The notes below the pieces were generated by a model that was not told where the DNA came from, ran no database searches, and saw nothing but the letters and a program-made list of their open reading frames with translations. Position numbers and translations under genes: made by a program. Shown here one piece after another: positions 46,401-55,112 of a stretch of 64,000 nt of DNA. Numbering within the stretch: the first letter of the stretch is position 1; each line of letters begins with the position of its first letter. The stretch comes from Alteromonas salexigens (lineage in GTDB: Bacteria; Pseudomonadota; Gammaproteobacteria; Enterobacterales; Alteromonadaceae), in contig NZ_JAOTJC010000005.1 of NCBI RefSeq assembly GCF_025628895.1, positions 1 to 64,000 of the forward strand, written 5' to 3'.

Positions 46401-46574
46401 TTCCGACTTTGTGAAAGCGGGTCTAAAGTGTACTGAAAGCCTGTGAAGATGGGTTTTTCAGTAACTTTCATGAAGTCTGGCGAATGGCTGTGATGGTAAA
46501 TGGGTGCCCGGCTGTGCAAGGTTGCTGAAATGTTAACACTGCATTTTCGTTTAACCTGATTTGAGGACGGCAAC

Positions 46575-46841
46575 ATGGCGTTTAAAAACGATGACGATAA
46601 AAAAGCGTACTGGAAAGAGAACCTGGCACTGCTGGCCAAACTGCTGGTGGTGTGGTTCGTGGTCTCTTTCGGGGCCGGTATTCTGCTCGTGGATGTACTC
46701 AACCAAATCCAGTTCTTTGGGTTTAAGCTCGGCTTCTGGTTTGCACAACAGGGGTCCATTTACGTATTCGTCGCGCTTATTTTTGTGTATATGGCAAAAA
46801 TGAATGCAATGGATAAAAAATATGGCGTAGACGAGGAGTAA
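46575..46841 (+). CDS. DUF4212 small subunit of sodium:solute symporter
   Basis: An 88-residue protein with two transmembrane helices (about 20-42 and 55-76) and a conserved KKAYWKENL start and QGSIYVFVALIFVYMAKMN segment. This matches the DUF4212 family, small proteins nearly always encoded just before an SSS-family transporter and thought to form its accessory subunit. The next gene, 3 bases away, is that transporter. Ribosome-binding region GAGGACGG. Confidence 0.9.
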   Translation: MAFKNDDDKKAYWKENLALLAKLLVVWFVVSFGAGILLVDVLNQIQFFGFKLGFWFAQQGSIYVFVALIFVYMAKMNAMDKKYGVDEE

Positions 46842-46844
46842 TTC

Positions 46845-48569
46845 ATGGACGTTCAGTTTTTAACCTTTCTTATCGTAGGCGGCTCGTTTGCCCTGTATAT
46901 CGGCATTGCCATCTGGGCGCGGGCCGGTTCAACCAACGAATTTTACGTTGCCGGTGGCGGCGTACCCCCCGTGCTCAACGGGATGGCGACCGCAGCTGAC
47001 TGGATGTCGGCAGCGTCTTTCATTTCCATGGCCGGCCTAGTGTCGTTCATGGGCTATGACGGCGCGGTTTACCTGATGGGGTGGACCGGCGGCTATGTCT
47101 TGTTAGCCCTTTGTCTGGCTCCGTACCTGCGCAAATTCGGTAAATTCACTGTACCGGATTTCATAGGTGACCGCTACTATTCACAAACTGCGCGCACGGT
47201 GGCGGTATTCTGTGCCATTTTTGTGTGCTTTACCTATGTGGCCGGTCAGATGCGTGGGGTTGGGGTGGTCTTCAGCCGGTTTCTGGAAGTAGACATTGTC
47301 GCGGGCGTGATCATTGGTATGGCAATTGTGTTTTTCTACACCGTGCTGGGCGGGATGAAAGGCATTACCTACACCCAGGTGGCGCAGTATTGTGTGCTGA
47401 TCTTTGCATACCTGGTGCCGGTGGTGTTCATTTCTATGATGGTAACCGGGCATATCCTGCCGCAAACAGGATTTGGCGCCACCCTCACCGATGGTTCAGG
47501 GATGTATATGCTGGATAAACTCGATCAGCTGTCTACTGAACTCGGGTTCCATGAATACACAACAGGCTCGAAAAGTACCATCGATGTATTTTTTATCACC
47601 TTTGCGCTGATGGTCGGGACGGCCGGTCTGCCTCACGTCATAGTGCGCTTCTTCACCGTGCCAAAGGTACGGGACGCACGGAAATCCGCAGGCTGGGCGC
47701 TGGCATTTATTGCCATCCTGTATACCACGGCACCATCGCTGGCCGCATTTGGCAGGGTCAACATGATTGAAACCATCAATGGCCCGGACATGCAGGGCAC
47801 TCCTTATTCACAGGCGCCGACCTGGATCAAGAACTGGGAGCAAACCGGGTTGATTGAGTTCAACGACAAAAATGGTGATGGCAGGATGTTTTATGCGGCG
47901 GGCAGTATTGATGATCCGCAAAGTGCCAACGAGATGCGCGTGGACCGGGACATTATGGTCATGGCGAATCCGGAAATTGCCGAGTTACCGGCCTGGGTCA
48001 TCGCCCTGGTCGCGGCAGGGGCGGTGGCTGCGGCATTGTCGACATCGGCGGGCTTGCTGCTGGTTATTTCCACCTCCGTGTCGCATGACTTGCTAAAGCG
48101 TAATTACATGCCCAATATTACTGATAAGGCCGAGCTGTTTTATGCCCGGCTGGCGGCGGGGGTTGCTATCGTCATTGCCGGCTACTTTGGTATTAACCCG
48201 CCCGGCTTCGTGGCTCAGGTGGTTGCCTTTGCGTTTGGACTCGCTGCATCTAGCTTTTTCCCGGCTATCATCATGGGGATCTTCAGTACCCGTATGAATG
48301 ATAAGGGAGCCATCGCCGGGATGGTGGCAGGGATTGCCTTTACGGCGTCATACATTATTTACTTTAAGTTTATCAATGCCGACGCTAACACTGCAGAGAA
48401 CTGGTGGTTTGGCATATCGCCTGAGGGCATCGGCACCCTGGGTATGCTGGTGAACTTTGTGGTGGCGTTCGTGGTGTTTAAATTAACAAAAGAAGCGCCC
48501 CAGGAAATTCAGGAGCTGGTGGAGAGCATACGCTATCCGAAAGGTGCCGGTGAAGCGTCCGCGCATTAG
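46845..48569 (+). CDS. Sodium:solute (acetate-type) symporter
   Basis: A 574-residue SSS-family transporter with about 13 transmembrane helices. The hallmark segments are present: the EFYVAGGGVPPVLNGMATAADWMSA-like start (split here: VAGGGVPPVLNG and TAADWMSAASF), GGMKGITYTQVAQY, and GTAGLPHVIVRFF. An insertion rich in Asp (about 310-375) lies in an external loop, as in the VC_2705-like subgroup. ActP of E. coli is a distant relative. With the DUF4212 subunit and the CrbS/CrbR box upstream, uptake of acetate or another short-chain acid is likely. Followed by an intrinsic terminator. Confidence 0.88.
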   Translation: MDVQFLTFLIVGGSFALYIGIAIWARAGSTNEFYVAGGGVPPVLNGMATAADWMSAASFISMAGLVSFMGYDGAVYLMGWTGGYVLLALCLAPYLRKFGKFTVPDFIGDRYYSQTARTVAVFCAIFVCFTYVAGQMRGVGVVFSRFLEVDIVAGVIIGMAIVFFYTVLGGMKGITYTQVAQYCVLIFAYLVPVVFISMMVTGHILPQTGFGATLTDGSGMYMLDKLDQLSTELGFHEYTTGSKSTIDVFFITFALMVGTAGLPHVIVRFFTVPKVRDARKSAGWALAFIAILYTTAPSLAAFGRVNMIETINGPDMQGTPYSQAPTWIKNWEQTGLIEFNDKNGDGRMFYAAGSIDDPQSANEMRVDRDIMVMANPEIAELPAWVIALVAAGAVAAALSTSAGLLLVISTSVSHDLLKRNYMPNITDKAELFYARLAAGVAIVIAGYFGINPPGFVAQVVAFAFGLAASSFFPAIIMGIFSTRMNDKGAIAGMVAGIAFTASYIIYFKFINADANTAENWWFGISPEGIGTLGMLVNFVVAFVVFKLTKEAPQEIQELVESIRYPKGAGEASAH

Positions 48570-48593
48570 TCGCACTGACGCGCTTTTCTATAG

Positions 48594-48619
48594 AAAGGCT
48601 CACCGTCGGTGGGCCTTTT
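48594..48619 (+). terminator. Intrinsic terminator after the symporter gene
   Basis: An 11-bp stem AAAGGCTCACC/GGTGGGCCTTT (one T-G pair) with a GTC loop and a T run. Confidence 0.9.
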
Positions 48620-48668
48620 CCTGTGACTCTACAGCTCGCTACGCCCAGGCGGAGAAGAAGGCGATAAT

Positions 48669-50501
48669 ATGAACACAGCGTCCCGGCAGGTGACCGATTT
48701 TTTCAGTAGTGTCGCACCGTTTGAGGGATTGGACAGTGACATGCTGACCACACTGGCACGCCGCGCTGTGGGTTTGTATCTTACTGACACCAATGCGGAT
48801 GACCTGACCAGCCGCTATCGGCAGCATCTGTTCGTGATCCAGAGCGGACAGTTTGTCATTCATGAAGCTGACGAACCCGTACGGCATGTAAGCGAAGGTG
48901 CATGCTTCGGTTACGCTATGTTGCTGGATGGCGTGAGTTACCCGTTACGGGTGGAGGTGAATGAGCCCGGCCTGGTTTACTGTATCGACGAGGTTCAGTT
49001 CAGCGAATTGCTGGAAGTATCCACGGTGGCAAACTTCTTTCAACGCCTGGGGGACGACGAGCTACAGCAACAGGCCGTTACCCGCTCTGAGTCAGTGTGG
49101 CTATACCGGTCACTGAGTGAAGTAGTGCAGCGAGCACCTGTGATGGTAAACGAGCAGGCGACGATTGTTGAAGCCGCGCGGGTAATGACCGAAAACGGCG
49201 TGTCCTCATTACTGGTGACATGCGGTGAAGCCGTGGTGGGGGTAGTAACCGATCGGGATTTGCGCTCGCGGGTCGTCGCCCGTGAGGTAGATGTGGGCCA
49301 GCCGATCGCCACAATTATGACCCGCAGTCCGGTGGTGATTAGCGAGCAGGATACCTTGTTTGACACCCTGGCGACGATGAGTGAGCGTAATATTCATCAT
49401 TTGCCGGTGGTAGATACGGCCACCGGGAAGCCAGTGGGCATGGTGACGGTCACTGATATTATTCGCCAGCAACGGGGCAACGTTTTATTCATTATTGGTG
49501 AACTCGCTAAAGCCGACTGCCTGTATACCTTGACCCGCGCCGCCTGGCAGCTGCCTCACTATTTCGCCACCCATGCCAGGCGTCCGGGTGATGTGGATAT
49601 TATTGGGCGGGTGCTGAGCCAGGCAACCGACATGATCACCCGAAAACTCATTAGTTTCTTTGAACAGGCTAACGGGCCGGCGCCCATGCCATTTAGCTGG
49701 TTAGTATTTGGATCTCAGGCGCGTCAGGACCAGACGTTAGGTTCTGACCAGGATAATGGGTTGTTACTGGCCGATACGCCGACAGACACACAGGCCGACT
49801 ACTTTCAAAGCATGGGGACTTATGTCTGCGAAGGATTGGCAAAATGTGGGATTAAACGCTGCACCGGAAATATTATGGCCAGTAATCCGGCCTTGCGGTT
49901 ATCGCTTGACGCGGCAGTCAAAGACGCTCAGGGGTGGGTGAGTGAGCCTGCCAGTACCGCGATTATGCATTGTAATATTTTTCTGGACGTGCGGACGGTA
50001 GCAGGCGACCTGGATCTGTTTGAAACGTTGCAGCGCAGACGAGCCCCCTTATTCAGACAGCGCCTGTTTCTGGCTGCGCTGGCCCGGCACGCCAGCGAGG
50101 CTGCAGTGCCTTTGTCCTTGTTTCGTCGCTTTGTCTGTGAAAAAGATGCCCAGGGCAGAGATGTCATCGACTTAAAAGTGCGGGGAGTGGCTATCATTAA
50201 TAATATTGTGCGGCTGTACGCGCTGGCCGAAGGTCTTACCATGCCCTCGACGCTGAGCCGGTTAAAGCGTCTATCCGGGCAAAGTGAGTTGTCGTTACGG
50301 GATAGGGATAATTTGCGTGATATCTGGCTGTTCCTGAATCGTTTGCGCTGGCGCCATCAGTTACAAAACAATCTCACCGACAACAAGGTCCCCCTCAGTG
50401 AGTTGTCAGCAATTGAGAAACACCAGCTAAAAGCCGCGTTCAGAGCGATTGAGATTGCCCAGGAAGGGGCGGTAATGGCCTTTTCAGGTGGTATGCGGTG
50501 A
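48669..50501 (+). CDS. cNMP-binding/CBS/DUF294 nucleotidyltransferase-like protein
   Basis: A 610-residue cytoplasmic protein. An N-terminal cyclic-nucleotide-binding-like domain (about 15-125, VIQSGQFVIHEAD) is followed by a pair of CBS domains (about 155-275, with VVTDRDLRSRVV and HHLPVVDTATGKPVG). The DUF294 nucleotidyltransferase domain has the GS-x-D-x-D-like motif in FGSQARQDQTLGSDQDNGLL (about 340-360). A DUF294_C helical domain follows. GlnD-like proteins of this build may respond to nucleotides and adenylylate or uridylylate a target; the target is unknown. It overlaps the exonuclease gene by four bases, and the pair commonly accompanies SSS/acetate genes. Confidence 0.87.
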   Translation: MNTASRQVTDFFSSVAPFEGLDSDMLTTLARRAVGLYLTDTNADDLTSRYRQHLFVIQSGQFVIHEADEPVRHVSEGACFGYAMLLDGVSYPLRVEVNEPGLVYCIDEVQFSELLEVSTVANFFQRLGDDELQQQAVTRSESVWLYRSLSEVVQRAPVMVNEQATIVEAARVMTENGVSSLLVTCGEAVVGVVTDRDLRSRVVAREVDVGQPIATIMTRSPVVISEQDTLFDTLATMSERNIHHLPVVDTATGKPVGMVTVTDIIRQQRGNVLFIIGELAKADCLYTLTRAAWQLPHYFATHARRPGDVDIIGRVLSQATDMITRKLISFFEQANGPAPMPFSWLVFGSQARQDQTLGSDQDNGLLLADTPTDTQADYFQSMGTYVCEGLAKCGIKRCTGNIMASNPALRLSLDAAVKDAQGWVSEPASTAIMHCNIFLDVRTVAGDLDLFETLQRRRAPLFRQRLFLAALARHASEAAVPLSLFRRFVCEKDAQGRDVIDLKVRGVAIINNIVRLYALAEGLTMPSTLSRLKRLSGQSELSLRDRDNLRDIWLFLNRLRWRHQLQNNLTDNKVPLSELSAIEKHQLKAAFRAIEIAQEGAVMAFSGGMR

Positions 50502-51172
50502 ATATATGGTCCCGCTGCTGCAAGTGGTTCAGTGCCAATGTCCCTGCCCAGTGGCGAAACCGCCTGTGGCAGGACGTCCCGCTGCTGGCGGTGGACCTTG
50601 AGCTTACTTCCCTGAATGCGAACACGTGCGGCATTGTTTCAGCGGGCTGGGTGGCCGGGCAGGGCGGGGATATTCAACTGGCCAGCGCCTCTCACAGGGT
50701 GGTGAATACCCCGTCCCCGCTTAAACAAAGCCCCGTCATTCATGGTCTGACAGACCGGCAGGTAGCAGAGGGCGCGCCCTTGGAAGAGGTGCTCCAATCC
50801 CTCTTGCCTTATGCAAGGACACATATGTGGGTTATGCACCACAGTACACTGGATTGGGGAGCGCTGAATCGTGCGTTTGAGCGATGCAATATAGCTATCC
50901 CCGGCGTGGTGGTACTGGATACCCTGGATCTGATGGTGTATTACCTGAAAAAGCGCTATCAGATGGTTCCACATGACGCGGTGAGCCTGGCTGGTTGCCG
51001 CCAACAACTGGGTCTGCCTGACGCACCTGCGCATAATGCGCTGGAAGATGCCATTGCGACATTGCAGGTGTGGTACGCGCTGTTTGAGCAGTTAAATGGC
51101 CGGAATTTCATGCAGGTTGATGACTTTCTGCACACTCGCGCCATTAAGTACAAAAAAATAGGTAGAAAGTGA
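50498..51172 (+). CDS. DnaQ-like 3'-5' exonuclease (DEDD family)
   Basis: A 224-residue exonuclease-fold protein similar to the DNA polymerase III epsilon domain. Exo I is AVDLELTSLN (Asp and Glu), Exo II is in HHSTLDWGALNRAF (Asp), and Exo III is HNALEDAIATL (His and Asp, DEDDh type). It starts with GTG overlapping the DUF294 stop (GTGA). It lacks PolC-binding regions, so it is probably a stand-alone nuclease acting on RNA or DNA, functionally linked to the DUF294 protein. The role in acetate metabolism, if any, is unknown. Confidence 0.86.
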   Translation: MNIWSRCCKWFSANVPAQWRNRLWQDVPLLAVDLELTSLNANTCGIVSAGWVAGQGGDIQLASASHRVVNTPSPLKQSPVIHGLTDRQVAEGAPLEEVLQSLLPYARTHMWVMHHSTLDWGALNRAFERCNIAIPGVVVLDTLDLMVYYLKKRYQMVPHDAVSLAGCRQQLGLPDAPAHNALEDAIATLQVWYALFEQLNGRNFMQVDDFLHTRAIKYKKIGRK

Positions 51173-51182
51173 AGACAGAGCG

Positions 51183-51211
51183 TTGACAAACCTGCGCACT
51201 ACGCGTAAATT
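51183..51211 (+). promoter_or_regulatory. Sigma-70 promoter of tRNA-Leu
   Basis: TTGACA, 17-base spacer, TAAATT, located 51 bases before the tRNA and just after the exonuclease stop. Confidence 0.7.
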
Positions 51212-51262
51212 TCGCTCCCACAACGCAGCGCGGTTTGAAACCTCTTCAGCTACGCTCACGTT

Positions 51263-51349
51263 GCCCAGGTGGTGAAATTGGTAGACACGCTAGCTTCAGG
51301 TGCTAGTGGCCTCACGGCCGTGGCGGTTCAAGTCCGCCCCTGGGCACCA
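51263..51349 (+). tRNA. tRNA-Leu (anticodon CAG)
   Basis: An 87-base class II tRNA. Acceptor stem GCCCAGG/CCTGGGC, anticodon stem CTAGC/GCTAG with loop TTCAGGT, long variable arm (TGGCCTCACGGCCG) and encoded CCA. It is a single gene with its own promoter. No clear terminator follows. Confidence 0.97.
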
Positions 51350-51624
51350 TTCTTCTTCTCTTCGAAGTATATAGTTCTGAAAATTACCCAAGTATATTTA
51401 ACAGTACGGCGGACTAACCCAGCCAAAAATCACACGCACAGTGCAGTGTGAAGCAGGGTTGAACGCTTGCATTTGGTCCGATTCGAAGAAGTCGCTGCCG
51501 AATCATCTGAAAGTATAATTGCGCATACGTTCGTATGGAATAGACTACCGGCGCCTGTCGCGGATTGCTTAACTTTTGATCATTAATCCGTATAGTTGCG
51601 GGCTTAAAGGTCGAGGTTGTCGCT

Positions 51625-52377
51625 ATGCATATCAATACGAATTTAGAGAAAAAGGACTATCTCAACGCTTACAAGGACATGTTTGTTTTTCTTTTCCGTC
51701 ATCCGCTGATCACCGCTATTTTTATAGTGGTTTGCCTGACTTGTGAACTTATTCCGTTTGCCTGGTTTCCGTTGAAAATGGCGGGTTACGCGCTGGCGAT
51801 TTCGCTAATGGTGTGCGTGACTACGTTGCATTATCGTTCAGGATCACTTCAGGGTCTGCTGAGTGAGTGGCGCTTTCAGGGCGCGGTTTACCTTCCTGCT
51901 ATTGCCTTGATCCTCGGGTTGAGCTGGCTGGGCTTTCTGGTGGCCGATACGTTACTGAGCGTCCTTTCTGAAGGCGAGACTCAGGGGGCATTACCGCCGG
52001 TGCAGGCTGTAACTGTCCAGGAAGACGGCAACACACTGTTCGTGGCCCTGTTTGCAGCGGCCATCGTGTGTGTAGCGCAAATTATGCCGCTGGTGCTGGC
52101 TCACTTCTGTCGTGGGCTGGGGCTTTCCCGTCATCAGGGAGAGAAAATCTGGCTGGCCTTAATGCTGCGGGCAAAAAGTCTGCTGGCGTTTATTCCAATA
52201 GCGCAACTGGTGCCGCTGAGTATCGCCATGAACTGGAATGTTGCCGGCGTGGTGATAGCGCTGGCGACCCTGTACTCCACCTTCTTACTGTTTATTGTTT
52301 TTAATATTTCACCCGCTCAGCCTCGTCGCTCGGTAGTGATGGACAACAATATAGCGGCAGGGCCGGCGGCCGGTTAG
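51625..52377 (+). CDS. Polytopic membrane protein of unknown function
   Basis: A 250-residue hydrophobic protein with about six predicted transmembrane segments (around 28-50, 55-72, 90-112, 135-160, 185-205 and 208-230). A short loop between the third and fourth segments is acidic (SEGETQGALPPVQ). I recognise no family motif. The ribosome-binding region is weak (GTCGAGG). It is monocistronic, separated by 275 bases of unremarkable sequence from tRNA-Leu. Confidence 0.65.
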   Translation: MHINTNLEKKDYLNAYKDMFVFLFRHPLITAIFIVVCLTCELIPFAWFPLKMAGYALAISLMVCVTTLHYRSGSLQGLLSEWRFQGAVYLPAIALILGLSWLGFLVADTLLSVLSEGETQGALPPVQAVTVQEDGNTLFVALFAAAIVCVAQIMPLVLAHFCRGLGLSRHQGEKIWLALMLRAKSLLAFIPIAQLVPLSIAMNWNVAGVVIALATLYSTFLLFIVFNISPAQPRRSVVMDNNIAAGPAAG

Positions 52378-52411
52378 CTGCAACCCTGCGTTTCACCAGC
52401 TAAAAAGGTTG

Positions 52412-52756
52412 CTAACAGTCTTGCTGAAGTGCCTCCAGCGTTCTGTCTGCCACTGGCTGTGTCTGTTCACAGGCGCTGGTGGTGGCGGGCAGGTCGCGCA
52501 TTTTGGCTGCTTGCTCGATGTTGGCAAAACAGTCGGTTAAAGCAGGCAGCGCCAGTTCACCGGCAGAACCTTTAAGGGTATGGGCCTGCGCCTGTACACC
52601 TGCCAGATCGCCGGTTTCAAGATTGCTACGCAGGGTCTGCCACTGCGTCGGGTATTGCTCTAAAAACAGCGCCACTACCCGTTGTAACAGGGACTCTTTG
52701 CCCATCATGCGGCGTAGCGCCTGGTCTTTATTCCACAACTCAGCAGTGGTTATCAT
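52412..52756 (-). CDS. Histidine phosphotransfer (Hpt) protein
   Basis: A 114-residue helical protein with the Hpt signature AQAHTLKGSAGELAL; the phospho-acceptor is His59. Hpt proteins shuttle phosphate between receiver domains in phosphorelays. The frame extends to 52798, but the ATG at 52756 overlaps the stop of the preceding REC-GGDEF gene (ATGA) and has GGAG upstream, so it is the likely start and the two are coupled. No hybrid kinase is adjacent; phosphate must come from elsewhere. Confidence 0.87.
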   Translation of the reverse strand: MITTAELWNKDQALRRMMGKESLLQRVVALFLEQYPTQWQTLRSNLETGDLAGVQAQAHTLKGSAGELALPALTDCFANIEQAAKMRDLPATTSACEQTQPVADRTLEALQQDC

Positions 52757-53697
52757 TCTGATACTCCTTCTAAAGCCACATCGTATACCACCACACAATT
52801 GCGTCCTTGTGATTTGGCTTCGTACAGCGCTGTATCTGCCCGCGAAACGGCTTTTTTCAGATTACGGTCATCCGATGGCTGATACTCTGCTACCCCCGCG
52901 CTGACAGTCACTACTTTTTCCGGCGAGTGTTGATGAGGTATCGCCAGGGCCTTGATAACAGTCAGTAACCGTTGAGCCACCGCCAGAGCGCCAGCGGTGT
53001 CGGTTTCCGGAAGTACCACCAGAAATTCCTCACCTCCCACCCGGATCAGTTTATCCCGGGGACGCAGTAATGAATGCATGGTAGTGTGACTAACCTTATG
53101 CAAGCAGGTGTCACCCTGCAGGTGTCCATACTCATCGTTATACTGCTTAAAGAAATCGATGTCGAACAGGATGAACGCAAGGTCCCGCTCGTGACGCAGG
53201 CAGTCGCGGATAATGCCTGGCAGGCTGTCTTCGAGGTAATGACGGTTGAATGCGCCGGTGAGCCGATCCAAATAGATTAACTGTTCCAGCAGATCAGTCT
53301 TCATTTTATGATTCAGGTGGCTTTTCACCCGGTTGCGTAACGTAGTGGGATTAACGGGTTTTTCAACAAAGTCGACGCCACCGGCGTCCCAGCATTTTTC
53401 CTGCTCTTCATCGGTGGCAGAGCCGGTAACAAAAATGACCGGAATTTGACTGGTTTCAGCAATATCCGCCAGCAGGCGGCAGGCATCGTGGCCACTCATA
53501 TCGGGCATCACCACGTCCATTAACACAAGGTCGGGACGTTGCGCGCGACAAAATGCTATCGCCTTGCTTGCACTGTCAGTGGTGGAGCACTCCACCATAT
53601 CTTCCAGTAAAGACTCGAGTATTAACCGGCTGCTGGGCTGGTCATCAACTATCAATACGTGACAGTCCTGTATAGTGCGGGACGATTGCTGTTGCAA
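52753..53697 (-). CDS. Response regulator with diguanylate cyclase (GGDEF) output
   Basis: A 314-residue protein. The N-terminal receiver (about 12-130) has phospho-acceptor Asp61 (LVLMDVVMPDMSG) and Lys113 in FVEKPVNP. The C-terminal GGDEF domain (about 145-305) has an intact GGEEF active site at 221-225 and an RPRD inhibitory site at 212-215, exactly five residues upstream, so product inhibition is likely. It should make cyclic di-GMP from GTP when phosphorylated. The layout is PleD/WspR-like with one receiver. It is coupled to the Hpt gene. Confidence 0.93.
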   Translation of the reverse strand: MQQQSSRTIQDCHVLIVDDQPSSRLILESLLEDMVECSTTDSASKAIAFCRAQRPDLVLMDVVMPDMSGHDACRLLADIAETSQIPVIFVTGSATDEEQEKCWDAGGVDFVEKPVNPTTLRNRVKSHLNHKMKTDLLEQLIYLDRLTGAFNRHYLEDSLPGIIRDCLRHERDLAFILFDIDFFKQYNDEYGHLQGDTCLHKVSHTTMHSLLRPRDKLIRVGGEEFLVVLPETDTAGALAVAQRLLTVIKALAIPHQHSPEKVVTVSAGVAEYQPSDDRNLKKAVSRADTALYEAKSQGRNCVVVYDVALEGVSE

Positions 53698-53891
53698 GTT
53701 GCCAACTCCTCATACTTGCGTGGTCGTGAGTGACCATCATTATTATTTTCGTCAGAGATGACGCACCCAGAGAAGTATACCGTGGACACGCTATTTATCC
53801 AGTTCTTAACAATCGTCATTAAATCGGCAAAGCGAATAGGGCGTCACCACGCCGGCCATGTCCTGCCATCGTGGCAAAGGCCACCGTTGAA

Positions 53892-54320
53892 TTACGCGCC
53901 GGATGAAAGTAATTGCCATGCTAGCATACCGTATAACCACAAGGTGGCGAGCAGAGCAATCATGTAGAAATAACTCCGGGGGCTGGGGTTAAGCTCTGTA
54001 GCTAAACAGTAATACAGCACCATGTGGCCGATACGCGCAAGCGCAAACACCCATACCGTATAAGCCAGTATAGTCGGACTAACACTGACAAACATGGCAA
54101 GGAATGCCGGAAACACCAATACCGCCAGGTTTTCCAGGGAGTTCTGAAACGTGCGATGGCTACGAAACACAAAGGAATCGTGACTGAGGTTACCACTGAC
54201 TTTTCCCGGTACATAGTGTGACTAGCTGCGGTGGGCACCGGCAGCCACCAGACTTTGGATTAGTACCGTTAGTAAAATAACCCATAAGCCCCAGACTGAC
54301 ATACTGTATGTAACAAACAT
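53892..54320 (-). pseudogene. MAPEG-family membrane protein interrupted by an amber codon
   Basis: The continuous frame from the ATG at 54320 encodes 142 residues of a MAPEG-like protein (membrane-associated proteins in eicosanoid and glutathione metabolism) with four hydrophobic segments. Codon 33 (54224-54222, minus strand) is TAG. Before it the product reads ILLTVLIQSLVAAGAHRS; after it the frame continues SHYVPGKVSGNLSHDS and the family's RSHRTFQNSLENLAV. Both sides look like one conserved gene, and only the stop separates them. Re-initiation at a GTG at 54170 would give just 92 residues without the first helix. A fresh nonsense mutation is the simplest reading; stop read-through or a sequencing error are alternatives. 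Confidence 0.8.
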
Positions 54321-54454
54321 GGTATTTAGTTCCCCGTGGTGTTGTTTGTTTGTCTACCCAGGGGCTTGTAGCCGGGATCATATCTGGAAAGCCGTGCTTT
54401 TCTACCCGTTAGTTCACTGTGGTATTCTGTTGGTTTTGATACCCGGGTGGGTGT

Positions 54455-55096
54455 ATGTTGCCATACGAAGTACTTTTGACATTTTCTTTTTCTGCATTGC
54501 TGTTAAGCCTCTCGCCGGGCCCGTCAAACCTGTTTATCATGGCCTGTACAGTGAGTGGTGGGCGTGTTGCCGGCGCCTCTGCGGCTATAGGTATGGCGCT
54601 GGGTAGCTTTACGTATGTCATACTTACTGCATTGGGCCTGGCTGCCTTAATTGTGTATTCACCCACTATATTTACCGGGCTTACCCTGGCGGGCGCGATT
54701 TACTTGGTGGTATCCGGAGGACTGGCCTGGCGGGCCGCGGGCGAACTGGCAGTGCAATCCCGTCCACGGTCTGCGCCAAACAGATTGTGGATGCGCGGTC
54801 TGATGGTAGAGCTGACTAACCCAAAAACAGGGTTATTTTTTCTCGCGTTTCTGCCACAGTTTACCCGGCCGGCGTTGGGCAATGTACCTGAACAATTATT
54901 GGTGCTAGGGACGCTTTATGCTGTCATCGCTTTGGGGTGCGACCTCGTGGTCGTTAGCGCGTCGGCGAAACTGGGTCGGTGGTTACAGCAGCACCCCCGT
55001 CTGGCTAAGAAGCAAGAGCAGGGGGCCGCAGCAGTGCTCATTATTCTGGGCGTAGTAATACTGATAAACGCGCTGCCCGGGATGGATCTTAAATAG
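54455..55096 (+). CDS. LysE/RhtB-family amino-acid exporter
   Basis: A 213-residue inner-membrane protein with six hydrophobic segments. The family signature SPGPSNLFIMACTVSGG lies in the first helix region, followed by GRVAGASAAIGMALGS, and NPKTGLFFLAFLPQF is the other conserved block. It exports neutral amino acids or related solutes in characterised members. Substrate not predictable. It is divergent from the broken MAPEG gene and convergent with the fasciclin gene. Confidence 0.9.
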   Translation: MLPYEVLLTFSFSALLLSLSPGPSNLFIMACTVSGGRVAGASAAIGMALGSFTYVILTALGLAALIVYSPTIFTGLTLAGAIYLVVSGGLAWRAAGELAVQSRPRSAPNRLWMRGLMVELTNPKTGLFFLAFLPQFTRPALGNVPEQLLVLGTLYAVIALGCDLVVVSASAKLGRWLQQHPRLAKKQEQGAAAVLIILGVVILINALPGMDLK

Positions 55097-55112
55097 AACT
55101 TGCAGGACCCGA

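Noticed and set aside
51269..51451. Plus-strand open frame over tRNA-Leu
   Set aside because: It is made of the tRNA sequence and lacks a ribosome-binding site or protein-like composition.
54002..54381. Two further minus-strand frames near the MAPEG gene
   Set aside because: They are out of frame with the conserved MAPEG sequence, which continues in one frame across the amber codon.
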